A DNA stretch of 50,052 bases, taken from positions 1 through 50,052 of the forward strand of contig JAFKFN010000022.1 in NCBI GenBank assembly GCA_017308255.1, read 5' to 3'. The notes below the pieces were generated by a model. The model was not told the origin of the DNA, ran no database searches, and saw only the letters and a list, made by a program, of their open reading frames with translations. The stretch's first letter is position 1; the number at the start of each line of letters is the position of its first letter. Made by a program: the position numbers and the translations under genes. Origin of the DNA: Altererythrobacter sp. Lineage in GTDB: Bacteria > Pseudomonadota > Alphaproteobacteria > Sphingomonadales > Sphingomonadaceae. This document shows, piece by piece, positions 21,622 through 31,642 of the stretch.

Positions 21622-21837
21622 ATGCCCAACAAGCCGATCGACGACAAGATTCTGACCGACGCGGTCAACGAAGTGAAGGACATGGCCAAGGAAGGGCTGG
21701 CCCATCCTTCGAGCAAGCCGGTGATCATCGGCGGTGCGCTGGGCGCCGTGGCCGCGGGCCTGCTGCCGGTCGTGACGTGGCCGATCGGCTTGGTCGCGGG
21801 CGCGGGGTTCATGCTCTACAAACGGATACGTCCCTGA
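21622..21837 (+). CDS. small membrane protein, unknown function
   Basis: A 71-residue protein with a charged N-terminal half (MPNKPIDDKILTDAVNEVKDMAKEG) and a hydrophobic C-terminal half of Gly/Ala/Leu/Val (about 33-64) that could form one long or two short membrane helices, ending KRIRP. I do not recognise it. The start follows the AGGT of the glyA end by a few bases, and its stop is 6 bases from nrdR, so it is very likely translated as part of the operon. Confidence 0.75.
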   Translation: MPNKPIDDKILTDAVNEVKDMAKEGLAHPSSKPVIIGGALGAVAAGLLPVVTWPIGLVAGAGFMLYKRIRP

Positions 21838-21843
21838 GACCCG

Positions 21844-22320
21844 ATGCGCTGCCCGTTCTGCGCCCATGACGACAGCCAGGTAAAGGACTCCCGCCCCACG
21901 GAGGACAACACGGCTATCCGCCGCCGCCGCCAGTGCGATAGCTGCGGCGGACGCTTCACCACGTTCGAACGGGTGCAGCTGCGCGAGGTCACCGTGGTCA
22001 AGAGCGGCGGCCAGGGCGACCAGCGGCGGAGCGAACCGTTCGACCGGGCGAAGATCGAGAAATCAGTGGCGCTCGCCTGCCGCAAACGCGGCATCGAGCA
22101 GGAACGGATCGACCAGCTCGTCTCCGGCATCCAGCGCCAGGTGGAAACCGCCGGCGAGAGCGAATTGTCCTCCGCCCGGATCGGCGAGATGGTGATGGAA
22201 GGGCTGCGGCAGCTCGATTCCGTAGCCTACATCCGCTTCGCCTCGGTCTATCGCGACTTTTCCGAAGCGCGCGATTTCGAGGAATTCGCCAGCAGCGTGC
22301 GCGATGTCGGAGCCAGCTGA
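21844..22320 (+). CDS. nrdR: transcriptional repressor NrdR
   Basis: A 158-residue ATP/dATP-sensing repressor of ribonucleotide reductase genes. The N-terminal zinc ribbon is clear (MRCPFC at 1-6, [12 protein letters not shown] at about 31-42), followed by an ATP-cone domain (about 49-140) with [22 protein letters not shown]. Length is normal. Location next to glyA is common in Alphaproteobacteria. The last 17 bases overlap the start of the methyltransferase gene in another frame. Confidence 0.97.
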   Translation: MRCPFCAHDDSQVKDSRPTEDNTAIRRRRQCDSCGGRFTTFERVQLREVTVVKSGGQGDQRRSEPFDRAKIEKSVALACRKRGIEQERIDQLVSGIQRQVETAGESELSSARIGEMVMEGLRQLDSVAYIRFASVYRDFSEARDFEEFASSVRDVGAS

Positions 22321-23035
22321 CCGGCCGATCATCGTTCTCGTCCGTCCGCAGCTTGGCGAGAACATCGGCGCGGTGGCGCGGGCGATGCTCAATTTCGGGC
22401 TCACCGAATTGCGCCTGGTGGCCCCGCGCGACGGGTGGCCCAATCCCGCTGCCGGGCCGGCCGCCTCCGGGGCGGATGTAGTGCTGGAAGGGGCGCAAGT
22501 CTATTCCTCCACCGCCGAAGCCGTGGCGGATTGCGCGCATATCTACGCAACCACCGTGCGCAAGCGCGGCGTCACCCGCCCGGTGCTGACGCCCGAGGCC
22601 GCGGCGCGGGAAATCCACGGGCAGGCGGGGCGCAGCGCGGTGCTGTTCGGGGCCGAGCGTTCCGGGCTGGAAACCGATGACGTCGCCCTCGCCCGCGCGA
22701 TCGTCACCGTCCCGATCAACCCCATGTTCGCCTCGCTCAACCTAGCGCAGGCAGTGATCCTGATGGCCTATGAATGGTCCAAGGCCGAAACGCTGGCGCA
22801 GCCGACGGCCGAGGAACTGCTGCCCCCGGCGGACCAGGCGGAACTGGACTGCCTCGTCGCCCATTTTGAAGCGCTGCTGGAGCCGCAAGGCTATTTCCGC
22901 CCCCCCAGCCGCGCCACCGCCACTCGCCGCACCTTGCGCGGGATACTGACCAAGCCGGGCTGGAACCACCTCGAAGTGCGGACCCTGCGCGGGGTGTTGA
23001 GCTATCTGGGGAAGCCGCGGCCGGATGAATTGTGA
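22304..23035 (+). CDS. TrmJ-like RNA 2'-O-methyltransferase (SPOUT family)
   Basis: A 243-residue SPOUT methyltransferase. [25 protein letters not shown] at the N-terminus, [17 protein letters not shown] near residue 115 and [21 protein letters not shown] near 140 form the knotted SAM-binding core and match the TrmJ branch, which methylates position 32 of tRNA; related enzymes of the TrmH group could differ in target. The C-terminal ~80 residues resemble the TrmJ extension. ATG 22304 lies inside the nrdR end, so translation is probably coupled. Confidence 0.88.
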   Translation: MSEPADRPIIVLVRPQLGENIGAVARAMLNFGLTELRLVAPRDGWPNPAAGPAASGADVVLEGAQVYSSTAEAVADCAHIYATTVRKRGVTRPVLTPEAAAREIHGQAGRSAVLFGAERSGLETDDVALARAIVTVPINPMFASLNLAQAVILMAYEWSKAETLAQPTAEELLPPADQAELDCLVAHFEALLEPQGYFRPPSRATATRRTLRGILTKPGWNHLEVRTLRGVLSYLGKPRPDEL

Positions 23036-23056
23036 AATCCCGGAACGTCCAATCTT

Positions 23057-23084
23057 TTGCAATTTCCGGTCAAGCCGTTATCGT
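23057..23084 (+). promoter_or_regulatory. possible sigma-70 promoter before the small exported protein gene
   Basis: TTGCAA at 23057-23062 and TATCGT at 23079-23084 are separated by 16 bases. They fit the housekeeping consensus only loosely and there is no other evidence of use. Confidence 0.25.
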
Positions 23085-23143
23085 GGTGAACTTGGGACGG
23101 GATGGCTTATGCCTTCCGATAAAAGCCGGAGGGAATGCGGATC

Positions 23144-23425
23144 ATGAAAACGCTCGCCATTGCTATCGCTGCCATCGCGATGACCGCCACAGGCGCCGCG
23201 GCGGCTGAACCGAAAGCCGACAACGAAGCGAAGCAGGAAAAGAAAATCTGCAAAAGTGAGAAAATGACCGGTTCGCTGACACGTGTGCGGCGCACCTGCC
23301 TTACCCAGAGCGAGTGGGACCAGCTGGCCGAGAATACGCGCCGAAATCTCGATCGCATAGATGCTGACGGAAACGCAAAGACACGTGAGCTAATGCTCAA
23401 GCCCGTTGCAGGAGCGGGCGGCTGA
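23144..23425 (+). CDS. small exported protein, unknown function
   Basis: A 93-residue protein with a clear signal peptide (MKTLAIAIAAIAMTATGAAAA, cleavage probably after residue 21) and a short charged mature part. Two cysteines occur in the mature region (KKICKSE and RRTCLTQ) and could form a disulfide. TGSLTRVRRTCLTQSEWDQL resembles a motif seen in small periplasmic proteins of sphingomonads, but I cannot name a family. ATG 23144 has GGAGGG about 11 bases before it; ATG 23135 would add three residues and sit too near the same site. Confidence 0.78.
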   Translation: MKTLAIAIAAIAMTATGAAAAEPKADNEAKQEKKICKSEKMTGSLTRVRRTCLTQSEWDQLAENTRRNLDRIDADGNAKTRELMLKPVAGAGG

Positions 23426-23595
23426 CCTGACCGTACACAATTGACTTTTCGCTCACGAGCGGCCAAGGGCGCCGCTCGCGAATTGGCCCCGCACCCCGGT
23501 GAAGCGGCGGCCGCGATGGATGAATGGTCCATCGGTGCGATGCCGGGTTGAAGCGTTGCCACCTGGGCCGCGCCAGCAAATTGGAGAACGACATC

Positions 23596-24210
23596 ATGTC
23601 GAAGCGCAAGAGCGCCAAGCATAAACTCGACCGCCGCATGGGCGAAAACATCTGGGGCCGTCCGTCGTCCCCGGTGAACCGCCGTTCCTATGGCCCCGGC
23701 CAGCATGGCCAGCGCCGCAAGAGCAAGATGAGCGACTTCGGCCTGCAGCTGCGCGCCAAGCAGAAGCTCAAGGGCTACTACGGCGACGTCACCGAAAAGC
23801 AGTTCAAGGCCACTTACAAGGCTGCCGCCCGCATGAAGGGCGATACCGGCCTCAACCTGATCGGCCTGCTGGAGCAGCGGCTGGACATGGTCGTCTATCG
23901 CGCCAAGTTCGCGCCGACGATCTTCGCCGCGCGCCAGATCGTCAACCACGGGCACATCCGCGTGAACGGCGTGAAGTGCAACATCGCCAGCCGCAAGGTC
24001 CTGCCGGGCGACGTCGTCAGCCTGGGCGACAAGGCCAAGGAAATGGCCCTGATCATCGAAGCGCAAAGCCTGCCGGAGCGTGACATCCCCGACTATGTCG
24101 CGCCCGACGGTACCGACAAGGTGACCTTCACGCGCGTGCCGAAGCTCGACGAGGTGCCTTATCCGGTGACCATGGAGCCGAACCTGGTGGTCGAGTTCTA
24201 CTCGCGCTGA
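23596..24210 (+). CDS. rpsD: 30S ribosomal protein S4
   Basis: A primary 16S rRNA-binding protein of the small subunit. The 204-residue product has the basic N-terminal part ([20 protein letters not shown]) and an S4 RNA-binding domain from about residue 93 ([31 protein letters not shown]). It stands alone, away from the large ribosomal operons, which is usual for alphaproteobacterial rpsD. GGAGA lies about 8 bases upstream of the ATG. A terminator follows at 24236. Confidence 0.98.
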   Translation: MSKRKSAKHKLDRRMGENIWGRPSSPVNRRSYGPGQHGQRRKSKMSDFGLQLRAKQKLKGYYGDVTEKQFKATYKAAARMKGDTGLNLIGLLEQRLDMVVYRAKFAPTIFAARQIVNHGHIRVNGVKCNIASRKVLPGDVVSLGDKAKEMALIIEAQSLPERDIPDYVAPDGTDKVTFTRVPKLDEVPYPVTMEPNLVVEFYSR

Positions 24211-24235
24211 TCCGGCTTCCATTGCCAGACAAGAG

Positions 24236-24263
24236 GGGCGGTCCTGTGGGGCCGCCTTTTTTG
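24236..24263 (+). terminator. rho-independent terminator of rpsD
   Basis: GGCGGTCC and GGGGCCGCC form the stem around TGT, followed by TTTTTTG. This is a clear intrinsic terminator. Confidence 0.85.
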
Positions 24264-24272
24264 TTTGCGCTC

Positions 24273-24675
24273 GCGGAGGCGCGGAGGCGCGGAGAAAAGA
24301 AGCGCTTCTCACGGAAGGCGCTAAGACGGAGAGGCCGGATCGGCGCGGGGGCGTGGATCGGTGCGGGCGTGATCGGATATTGAAGAATGCGCGCACCAAC
24401 GCTTTCGTCATCCCCGCGAAAGCGGGGACCCAGTTGTCTCTAAAGGCCCAATCGCGCAGCCTTTACTCGTCATTGAGAGCGGGATGAGGCGATCCGGTAT
24501 GTGCGAATACCGCACTGGACAGGTGGCCGGTGCCGGCTCCGCTTGCATCACAGACGATCCGCTTGGAAGAGCGCTTCATTCAAGAGCCGACTGGGTCCCC
24601 GCTTTCGCGGGGATGACGAAGGGTGGGTGGAGCGGGAAGCTGTTCTTTTCTCCGCGGCCTCCGCGCCTCCGCGCG
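24273..24675. repeat. nested inverted-repeat unit between rpsD and tgt
   Basis: This gene-free stretch has two levels of symmetry. The outer arms (about 24273-24302 and 24643-24675) are GC-rich GGAGGCGCGGAG-type repeats ending in AAAAGAA, in opposite orientation. The inner arms (24406-24433 and 24591-24618) are perfect reverse complements carrying CGTCATCCCCGCGAAAGC and its complement. A word GCGCGCACCAA[C/T]GCT recurs at about 24389 and 24669. Between the inner arms are about 155 bases with no open frame of note. The whole looks like a non-autonomous, MITE-like unit. Confidence 0.7.
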
Positions 24676-24683
24676 CACCAATG

Positions 24684-25817
24684 CTATCCCAGATAATCCC
24701 GCCGGAAATCGCCAGCGAAAGCCGCGAAACGCCCCGCGCCGATCGCGTCCCGCATCGCCGCCATCAACTGCTGGTAGAACGCCAGGTTATGTTCGGTCAC
24801 CAGCATCGCGCCGAGGATTTCGCCGGCCTTCTGCAGATGATGCAGATAGGCGCGCGAATAGTGGGCGCAGGTGTGGCACGTGCAGCGCTCGTCCAGCCGG
24901 CCGGTATCCTCGGCGAAGCGCGCGTTGCGCAGGTTGAGCGGGCCGGACCAGGTGAACGCCTGGCCGTTGCGGCCGGAGCGCGTGGGGAGCACGCAATCGA
25001 ACATGTCCACGCCCCGCTCCACCGCGCCGACCAGATCGTCGGGCTTGCCGACGCCCATCAGGTAGCGCGGCCGACCCTCCGGCAACTGGCCGGGCGCGAA
25101 ATCGAGCGTGGCGAACATCGCCTCCTGCCCTTCCCCCACGGCCAACCCGCCGATGGCATATCCGTCGAACCCGATCTCGGTCAGCGCCTGGGCGCTTTGC
25201 CGGCGCAAGTCCGCGTCGAGCGCGCCCTGCTGGATGCCGAACAGCGCCGCACCCGCGGCGTGCTCCCCGCCCGCATCGAAAGCCGCACGGCTGCGCCGGG
25301 CCCAGCGCATGGACAGCTCCATGCTGCGGGCGATCACATCGTGTGGCTGATCGATGCGCGGGCATTCGTCGAACGCCATGACGATGTCCGAACCGAGCAG
25401 CCGCTGGATCTCCATCGAGCGTTCAGGCGTCAGCAGATGCTTCGATCCGTCGAGATGGCTGCGGAACTCCACGCCTTCCTCGGTCAGCTTGCGCAGATCG
25501 GACAGGCTCATCACCTGATAGCCGCCGCTGTCGGTCAGGATCGGGCGCGGCCAGTTCATGAAACGATGCAGCCCGCCGAGCCGTGCCACCCGCTCCGCCC
25601 CAGGGCGCAGCATCAGGTGATAGGTATTGCCGAGAATGATGTCCGCGCCGGTCGCGCGCACGGCTTCGGGCTTCATGGCCTTCACTGTGGCGGCGGTGCC
25701 CACCGGCATGAACGCGGGCGTGCGAATCTCTCCTCGGCGCATGGCGATGCGGCCGGTCCGGGCTTTCCCGTCGGTCGCGTCGACAGTGAAAGCGAAGCGG
25801 GGCGCTTCAGAAGCCAT
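24684..25817 (-). CDS. tgt: queuine/archaeosine tRNA-guanine transglycosylase
   Basis: Exchanges guanine 34 of certain tRNAs for the queuosine precursor preQ1. The 377-residue product shows [20 protein letters not shown], the catalytic region [18 protein letters not shown], the nucleophile loop [15 protein letters not shown], and the zinc site [20 protein letters not shown] 25817 was chosen; an in-frame TTG two codons earlier exists. The start overlaps the stop of the DUF481 gene by 11 bases. queA, which acts two steps later in the pathway, lies about 3.4 kb away on the same strand. Confidence 0.97.
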   Translation of the reverse strand: MASEAPRFAFTVDATDGKARTGRIAMRRGEIRTPAFMPVGTAATVKAMKPEAVRATGADIILGNTYHLMLRPGAERVARLGGLHRFMNWPRPILTDSGGYQVMSLSDLRKLTEEGVEFRSHLDGSKHLLTPERSMEIQRLLGSDIVMAFDECPRIDQPHDVIARSMELSMRWARRSRAAFDAGGEHAAGAALFGIQQGALDADLRRQSAQALTEIGFDGYAIGGLAVGEGQEAMFATLDFAPGQLPEGRPRYLMGVGKPDDLVGAVERGVDMFDCVLPTRSGRNGQAFTWSGPLNLRNARFAEDTGRLDERCTCHTCAHYSRAYLHHLQKAGEILGAMLVTEHNLAFYQQLMAAMRDAIGAGRFAAFAGDFRRDYLG

Positions 25818-26757
25818 AGACAAGGGTGAACCGGGTCAAGGTGTCGGTCGAAACGGCGCCGAGGGGCGGATTGCTGTCATAATCGAAGGTGTAGGACAGG
25901 CGCGTGGTCAGCCGGTCGCTGATCTTGGCTTCGAGGCCGCTGGTAAGCAGCACGCTGGTATTGTTGGAATCGACCAGCACCGTCGCCGCCCCGCCCCCAT
26001 CGGCCACCAGATTGGCATCCTGGGTGAACTTCAGCGCCTTTGCCAGTTGCCAGCCGAACTCCAGCCCGGCGAGCGCGCCGAGGCTGCTGTCGCTGGTACC
26101 GTCCAGGAAATCGACCCGCCGCCAGGCCGGGCCAGCCTGCAAGGAAAGCTTCGCCGCCTTGCTGTCGATCAGCTTGTAACCGAGGCCGCCGGACGCCGAA
26201 TAACGCGAGCTGAAGCCCTGGAACCGGTCACGTTCGTATTGCGCCAGGCCATAGGCGAACAGGCTGTCGGTGATCTGATAGCGCGGCTCGTAAGCGGCAA
26301 GGTATTGCTCGCGCGAGGTGCGGCCATTGCTTCGCTGGTAATCGATATTGGCCTTGAGCCGATGCTGCCAGTCGATCCCGGTGCGCGCGAGATTCAGCGA
26401 CAGGGTGACGCCCACGTTGCTGCTGTTGCCGGTGGATTGAAAGGCGCCGATCTGGCCCCGGCCACTCCAGTTGTCGAGCAGGCCGGCGGTGCGGAGCGCT
26501 TCTTCCTTGCGCGCCCGCTCGGCGGCGGCGATCTCGCGCTGCTTTGCCAGGAAGGCGCCGTTCAGCGCGTCGATCTCGGCCACGTCGTCAGGGTTGGTCT
26601 GCTTGGCGATCTCGACCACAGTGCGCACTTTCGCCGGATCGCCGCCGGCGATCGCCGCTTCGATCATCGCCCGCACCGGCTGCGGCAATTCGGCGGCGGC
26701 CGGCGCGGCAACGAAGGTGGCAGGCAACAAGGCAAGGACGTGGAGTTTCAAACGCAT
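25807..26757 (-). CDS. DUF481 outer-membrane protein (YdiY-like)
   Basis: A 316-residue exported protein with a signal peptide ([22 protein letters not shown]). A helical, Lys/Glu-rich N-terminal part (about 23-95) is followed by a beta-rich region (about 96-316) with alternating aromatic residues ([16 protein letters not shown]) and a C-terminal phenylalanine (LVYGF). This is the DUF481/YdiY layout, a predicted outer-membrane beta-barrel sometimes called salt-inducible. The N-terminal helical part is longer than in E. coli YdiY. Between the exporter genes and tgt on the same strand. Confidence 0.87.
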   Translation of the reverse strand: MRLKLHVLALLPATFVAAPAAAELPQPVRAMIEAAIAGGDPAKVRTVVEIAKQTNPDDVAEIDALNGAFLAKQREIAAAERARKEEALRTAGLLDNWSGRGQIGAFQSTGNSSNVGVTLSLNLARTGIDWQHRLKANIDYQRSNGRTSREQYLAAYEPRYQITDSLFAYGLAQYERDRFQGFSSRYSASGGLGYKLIDSKAAKLSLQAGPAWRRVDFLDGTSDSSLGALAGLEFGWQLAKALKFTQDANLVADGGGAATVLVDSNNTSVLLTSGLEAKISDRLTTRLSYTFDYDSNPPLGAVSTDTLTRFTLVYGF

Positions 26758-26774
26758 CGGTGCCTGTTACGGTG

Positions 26775-27536
26775 TCAATCGCGCAGCCGCCAGCCCGTGC
26801 GGAAGATCAATGCGATCACCCCCACGCACAGCACGATCAGGCCCAGCGTCATCCCGAAAGCCACGCCGATGGGAACATCGGCCCTGCCGGTAAATGTCCA
26901 GCGCAAGCCATTGATCAGGTAGAAGATCGGATTGAACTGCGCGACGGTGCGCCAGGGTTCGGCAAGCATCTGGATCGAATAGAACGTGCCGCCGAGGAAG
27001 GTCAGCGGCGTGAGGATCAGCATCGGCACGATCTGCAGTTTCTCGAACCCGTCGGCCCACACCCCCAGGATGAAGCCGAACAGCGAGAACGCCGCCGCCA
27101 CCAGCACGATATAGCCCACCGCCAGCAAGGGATGGGCGATCGTGTAATCGACGAAGAGCAGCGCGGTGAGGAGGATGATCGCGGCGATGATCAGCGATTT
27201 CGCGGCGGCCGCGCCCACGAAGCCGATCAGGGTTTCCGCCACGCCCACCGGCGCGCTGAGCAATTCGTAGATCGCGCCGGTGAAGCGGGGCATGTATATG
27301 CCGAAGCTGGCGTTGGAAGTGCTTTCGCTGAGCAGCGTGAGCATCAGCAGGCCCGGCACGATGAACGCGCCGTAGGATACGCCGTCGATCTCCTGGATCC
27401 GCCCGCCGATGGCGGCGCCGAACACGATGAAATAAAGCGCCGTGGTGAGGACGGGCGAGAGGATCGAGCCAAACGCCGTGCGGAAGAAGCGCAGCAGTTC
27501 ATTGGTGAAGATCGCCAGGGCGCCGCGCGCGTTCAT
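26775..27536 (-). CDS. ABC-2 type transporter permease
   Basis: A 253-residue inner-membrane permease with about six hydrophobic segments and the ABC-2 signature near the end (FGFILGVWADGFEKLQIVPMLILTPLTFLGGTFYSI, then FNPIFYLINGLRW). This places it with the NodJ/YadH-type exporters. It pairs with the ATPase gene just upstream, whose stop it overlaps by 4 bases (ATGA). The ATG at 27536 begins MNARGALAIFTNELLRFF; an open frame continues further upstream only because it lies antiparallel to nothing else, and looks non-coding. Substrate unknown. Confidence 0.93.
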   Translation of the reverse strand: MNARGALAIFTNELLRFFRTAFGSILSPVLTTALYFIVFGAAIGGRIQEIDGVSYGAFIVPGLLMLTLLSESTSNASFGIYMPRFTGAIYELLSAPVGVAETLIGFVGAAAAKSLIIAAIILLTALLFVDYTIAHPLLAVGYIVLVAAAFSLFGFILGVWADGFEKLQIVPMLILTPLTFLGGTFYSIQMLAEPWRTVAQFNPIFYLINGLRWTFTGRADVPIGVAFGMTLGLIVLCVGVIALIFRTGWRLRD

Positions 27537-28492
27537 GCCGGGGCTCCCACGCGGTTTTCCACCAAATCGACGAAGATATCCTCCAGGCTGGATTCGCGCG
27601 TTTCGATGCCTTCGAAGCCGATGCCTTGTCCGACCAATGCCTTGACCAACTCGGCCACTTCGCGCTTGCCGGCCCCCGTCCCATCTCCGCCGCGATAGAA
27701 CAGCGTCCGCCCCCCGTTTTCCAGCGTGACCGGATAGCCGGCCAACGCGGCGGGCACGCCAGGCAGCGGCGGGGTCAGCGCGATGCGGGCCTCGGTACGG
27801 CCGAGCTGCGCCATGATCGCGGCCTTTTCGTCCACCAGCAGCAGCTGGCCCTTGTTGATGACGCCCACCCGATCGGCCATCGCCTGGGCTTCTTCGATAT
27901 AATGCGTCGTCAGGATGATCGTGGTGCCGGCTTCGCGCAGGGCGTCGATCTGCCGCCACATGTCGCGCCGCAGCTCGACATCGACGCCCGCGGTGGGCTC
28001 GTCGAGGAACAGCAGGTCGGGATCATGGCTCAGCGCCTTGGCGATCATCACGCGGCGCTTCATCCCGCCCGAAAGCTCACGGATCTTGGCCTTGCGCTTG
28101 TCCCACAGGCTCAGCGAACGCAGCACCTGCTCGATCCGCGCCGGATCGGGCGCGCAGCCGAACATGCCGCGCGAATAGGCCACCGAGTGATCGACCCGCG
28201 CGAACATGTCGAAAGACAGTTCCTGCGGAACCAGGCCGATGCGGCGCCGCACCTCGCGCCAGTGGCGCCGGGCATCCAGCCCGAAAGCCTCGATCGTGCC
28301 GCCACTGGGCCGCAGCAGCCCGCACACGGCGCCGATCAGCGTCGTCTTGCCGGCGCCATTGGGGCCGAGAAGCGCGAAGATCTCTCCCTTGCGGATTTGC
28401 AGATCCACGCCGGCAAGCGCGGTGGTGCCGCCCTTGTAGGTCTTCGCCAGGCCGCGAATGTCCAGAATTGTCCCTTCCACGCGCGGGAACAT
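27533..28492 (-). CDS. ABC transporter ATP-binding protein
   Basis: A 319-residue ATPase with Walker A (LLGPNGAGKTTLIGAV), Q-loop (GLVPQELSFDMF), signature (LSGGMKRRVMIAKAL), Walker B (LLFLDEPTAGVD) and switch His (TTHYIEEA). The C-terminal ~90 residues are an extension typical of CcmA/NodI-type exporters, ending with ESSLEDIFVDLVENR. It drives the ABC-2 permease encoded immediately downstream, sharing ATGA. ATG 28492 is preferred. Candidates for cargo include lipids or polysaccharide, but nothing in the sequence decides. Confidence 0.96.
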   Translation of the reverse strand: MFPRVEGTILDIRGLAKTYKGGTTALAGVDLQIRKGEIFALLGPNGAGKTTLIGAVCGLLRPSGGTIEAFGLDARRHWREVRRRIGLVPQELSFDMFARVDHSVAYSRGMFGCAPDPARIEQVLRSLSLWDKRKAKIRELSGGMKRRVMIAKALSHDPDLLFLDEPTAGVDVELRRDMWRQIDALREAGTTIILTTHYIEEAQAMADRVGVINKGQLLLVDEKAAIMAQLGRTEARIALTPPLPGVPAALAGYPVTLENGGRTLFYRGGDGTGAGKREVAELVKALVGQGIGFEGIETRESSLEDIFVDLVENRVGAPA

Positions 28493-28613
28493 GGCCGCAA
28501 CCGGGCCGAATGCAAGCGCGTGGCCGGTAGCTATGAACGAAAAATTGCCATCTGCCTGGGAAAAGCGATAGATCGGGAAACGTCGACGGAACAGGATTCA
28601 ACCGGAGTTTCGA

Positions 28614-29009
28614 ATGAAGGGCTATCACGACAACATCGAGACGGCGACCGAGACCAACGACAAGTTCCGCAAGGTGCTCTATACCGGGCATAACCTGCAG
28701 CTTGTGCTGATGACGCTTCAGCCGGGGGAAGAGATCGGGGCCGAAGTGCACGACGATCGTGACCAGTTCTTCCGCTTCGAGGCGGGCACCGGCGAAGTCG
28801 TGGTGGATGACAACGTTTACCGGGTGAAGGCGGACGATGCCGTGATCGTGCCCCAAGGCGCGCGGCACAACGTGCGCTGCACGGGGGACGAGCCATTGAA
28901 GATGTACACCATCTACGGCCCGCCCGAACACGTGGACGGCAAGGTCCACGCCACGCCGGCCGAGGCCCATGCTGATCATGAGCATTTCGACGGGCGGACG
29001 ACGGAGTAA
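28614..29009 (+). CDS. cupin domain protein
   Basis: A 131-residue single-cupin protein. Motif 1 reads PGEEIGAEVHDDRDQFFRFEAGTGEV and motif 2 reads DDAVIVPQGARHNVRCTG; the His/Glu metal ligands are partly replaced (VHDDRDQ instead of HxH). It ends in a His/Asp-rich tail. Such small cupins serve as isomerases, dioxygenases or storage proteins, so no role can be given. It is the only plus-strand gene in the minus-strand stretch 24.7-32.8 kb, placed between the exporter and queA. Confidence 0.88.
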   Translation: MKGYHDNIETATETNDKFRKVLYTGHNLQLVLMTLQPGEEIGAEVHDDRDQFFRFEAGTGEVVVDDNVYRVKADDAVIVPQGARHNVRCTGDEPLKMYTIYGPPEHVDGKVHATPAEAHADHEHFDGRTTE

Positions 29010-29044
29010 GGCGGCGCGGGGCGAGGTAGCGCCCAACCTACACC

Positions 29045-29130
29045 CTCGTCATTGCGAGGAGCGTAGTGACGAAGCAATCCAGGGCGGCGCAATACGCCCT
29101 GGATTGCTTCGCTCCGCTCGCAATGACGAG
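29045..29130. repeat. CGTCATTGCGAG-family inverted-repeat unit (complete)
   Basis: Two near-complementary arms are present: CTCGTCATTGCGAGGAGCG at the left and GCTCGCAATGACGAG at the right. Inside them, GAAGCAATCCAGGGCG pairs with CGCCCTGGATTGCTTC around a 7-base loop. It fills the spacer between the cupin gene and queA. A truncated copy is at 6219-6280, and relatives are at 45196-45401. Confidence 0.8.
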
Positions 29131-29191
29131 CCTGGGGGAAGAACGGCCGGAGTGGCGAACCCCAGGCAAGTCAGGCCGCGCCGCCCCCTGC

Positions 29192-30220
29192 TCAGGGCAG
29201 CAGCAGGCTCGCGTCGCCGTAGCTGTAGAAGCGATAGTGCGCCGCGATGGCGTGGGCGTAAGCCGCCTGCATCCGTTCCAGCCCCATCAGCGCGCTGACC
29301 AGCATGAACAGCGTGGAGCGCGGCAGGTGGAAATTGGTCATCAATCCATCGATCGCGCGGAAGCGATAGCCCGGCGTGATGAAGATCGCCGTATCGCCCG
29401 CGAATTCGCGGATCGTGCCGTGCTGATCCGCCGCGCTTTCGAGCAGGCGCAGGCTGGTGGTGCCGACCGCGATCACCCGACGGCCGGCCCGCCGCGCAGC
29501 GTTGAGACGTTCCGCGGTCGCCGCGTCGATGCGGCCCCATTCGGCGTGCATCCTGTGCCCTTCTGTATCCTCCGCCTTGACAGGGAGGAACGTGCCGGCG
29601 CCGACATGGAGCGTCAGCGTCTCTCGGCCGATCCCGCCCGCGTCGAGCGCGGCCAGAAGCGCGGGCGTGAAATGCAAAGCAGCAGTGGGGGCGGCAACGG
29701 CGCCGTCCTCGCGCGCGAAGATGGTCTGGTAATCGGTGCGGTCCGCCTCGTCCGTCTCCCGCTTGCCGGCGATGTAGGGGGGCAGTGGCATGCGGCCGGC
29801 CCGATCCAGCAGCACTTCCACCGGCTCCTCCCCGGCGAAGGCCAGCGTCCAGCTGCCGTCATCGTGCCGCGCTTCCGCCAGGGCCGAAACACCGGCCGGG
29901 AACTCGATCACATCCCCTTCGCGCAGGCGCTTGGCATTGCGGACGAAGGCCTGCCAGCGCCGCAAGTCGATCCGCTTGTGCAGCGTGGCGCCGATCCGGG
30001 CCTGTCCGCGCCGCCCTTCGAGCTGGGCGGGGATGACGCGGGTATCGTTGAACACCAGCACGTCCCCAGCGCGCAGCACGCCGGGCAAGTCACGCACCGT
30101 GCAGTCCGCGAATGCGCCCTCCCCGGGCACGAGCAGCATCCGCGCCGCATCGCGCGGCCGCGCCGGGCGCAGGGCTATGCACTCGGGCGGGAGATGAAAA
30201 TCGAAGAGATCGACGCGCAT
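29192..30220 (-). CDS. queA: S-adenosylmethionine:tRNA ribosyltransferase-isomerase
   Basis: Transfers the ribosyl group of SAM to preQ1 in tRNA, giving epoxyqueuosine. The 342-residue product has the family N-terminus ([31 protein letters not shown]), [14 protein letters not shown] near residue 60, and the C-terminal stretches [46 protein letters not shown]. Its ATG at 30220 lies about 94 bases after the cyclophilin gene, a gap mostly filled by a repeat. With tgt it supports queuosine synthesis in this organism. Confidence 0.97.
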   Translation of the reverse strand: MRVDLFDFHLPPECIALRPARPRDAARMLLVPGEGAFADCTVRDLPGVLRAGDVLVFNDTRVIPAQLEGRRGQARIGATLHKRIDLRRWQAFVRNAKRLREGDVIEFPAGVSALAEARHDDGSWTLAFAGEEPVEVLLDRAGRMPLPPYIAGKRETDEADRTDYQTIFAREDGAVAAPTAALHFTPALLAALDAGGIGRETLTLHVGAGTFLPVKAEDTEGHRMHAEWGRIDAATAERLNAARRAGRRVIAVGTTSLRLLESAADQHGTIREFAGDTAIFITPGYRFRAIDGLMTNFHLPRSTLFMLVSALMGLERMQAAYAHAIAAHYRFYSYGDASLLLP

Positions 30221-30244
30221 GGCGAGGCGCTAGGTCAGCAGGGG

Positions 30245-30312
30245 TGCTTCGACAAGCTCGGCACGAGCGGGCTTTCAGCGCCCTGCACGCCCACCCGAGC
30301 CCGTCGAAGGGC
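30245..30312. repeat. CTTCGACAAGCTC-family inverted repeat
   Basis: TGCTTCGACAAGCTCGG at the left and CGAGCCCGTCGAAGG at the right are inverted, with a ~35-base middle. Another member lies between ilvB and ilvN (40117-40194). It takes up the spacer between queA and the cyclophilin gene. Confidence 0.75.
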
Positions 30313-30314
30313 GC

Positions 30315-31046
<732 letters not shown>

Positions 31047-31114
31047 CGCGGCGACAGGATCCTTGAAATGCGCGGGCCGCCCTACCGGCTGGGCGCTGAC
31101 AGTGCAATGAACGG

Positions 31115-31642
31115 CTAAAGCTCTCCCCGCCGCCCCAATCGCGCCACCCGGGCCGCGACCTGCTCGCGCACCTGGGGGCTGACGAAGGGGCCGATCTCCC
31201 CGCCGAACAGGGCGATTTCCTTGACCAGCTTGGAAGCGATCGGCTGGAGCGAGACATCGGCCATCAGGAAGACCGTCTCGATCCGATCGTTGAGCCGCTG
31301 GTTCATGCCGGCCATCTGGTATTCGTATTCGAAGTCCGCCACCGCGCGCAGCCCGCGGATGATGACGCTGGCGCCCACGCTCTCCGCGAATTTCATCAGC
31401 AGGGCGTCGAAGCCCGCCACCTCGACGTTGTCGAGCCCCTGCCGCGCGATTTCGGCGCGGACCATTTCGATCCGCTCTTCCGGCGTGAACATCGGGTCTT
31501 TCGAGGGATTGGTGGTCACGCCCACGACCAGCCGGTCCACCAGCTTGGCCCCGCGCCGGATGATGTCGGCATGGCCCAGCGTTACCGGATCGAACGTGCC
31601 GGGATAGAGGCCGATGTGCCCCCTGCTTTCCTGGGTGCTCAA
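31115..31642 (-). CDS. coaD: phosphopantetheine adenylyltransferase
   Basis: Joins ATP and 4'-phosphopantetheine to dephospho-CoA. The 175-residue enzyme carries the nucleotidyltransferase motif GLYPGTFDPVTLGHADIIRR at residues 11-30, the RGLRAVADFEYEYQMAGMN loop, and the ISSxxV-like end, here LQPIASKLVKEIALFGGEI. I could find only a TTG as start, at 31642, where TTGA overlaps the stop of the upstream prenyl synthase gene. Downstream lies the cyclophilin gene, 68 bases away. Confidence 0.95.
   Translation of the reverse strand: MSTQESRGHIGLYPGTFDPVTLGHADIIRRGAKLVDRLVVGVTTNPSKDPMFTPEERIEMVRAEIARQGLDNVEVAGFDALLMKFAESVGASVIIRGLRAVADFEYEYQMAGMNQRLNDRIETVFLMADVSLQPIASKLVKEIALFGGEIGPFVSPQVREQVAARVARLGRRGEL

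Noticed and set aside
24273-24675. CRISPR array or insertion sequence between rpsD and tgt.
   Set aside because: There are no regularly spaced direct repeats and no transposase frame; the structure is nested inverted repeats.
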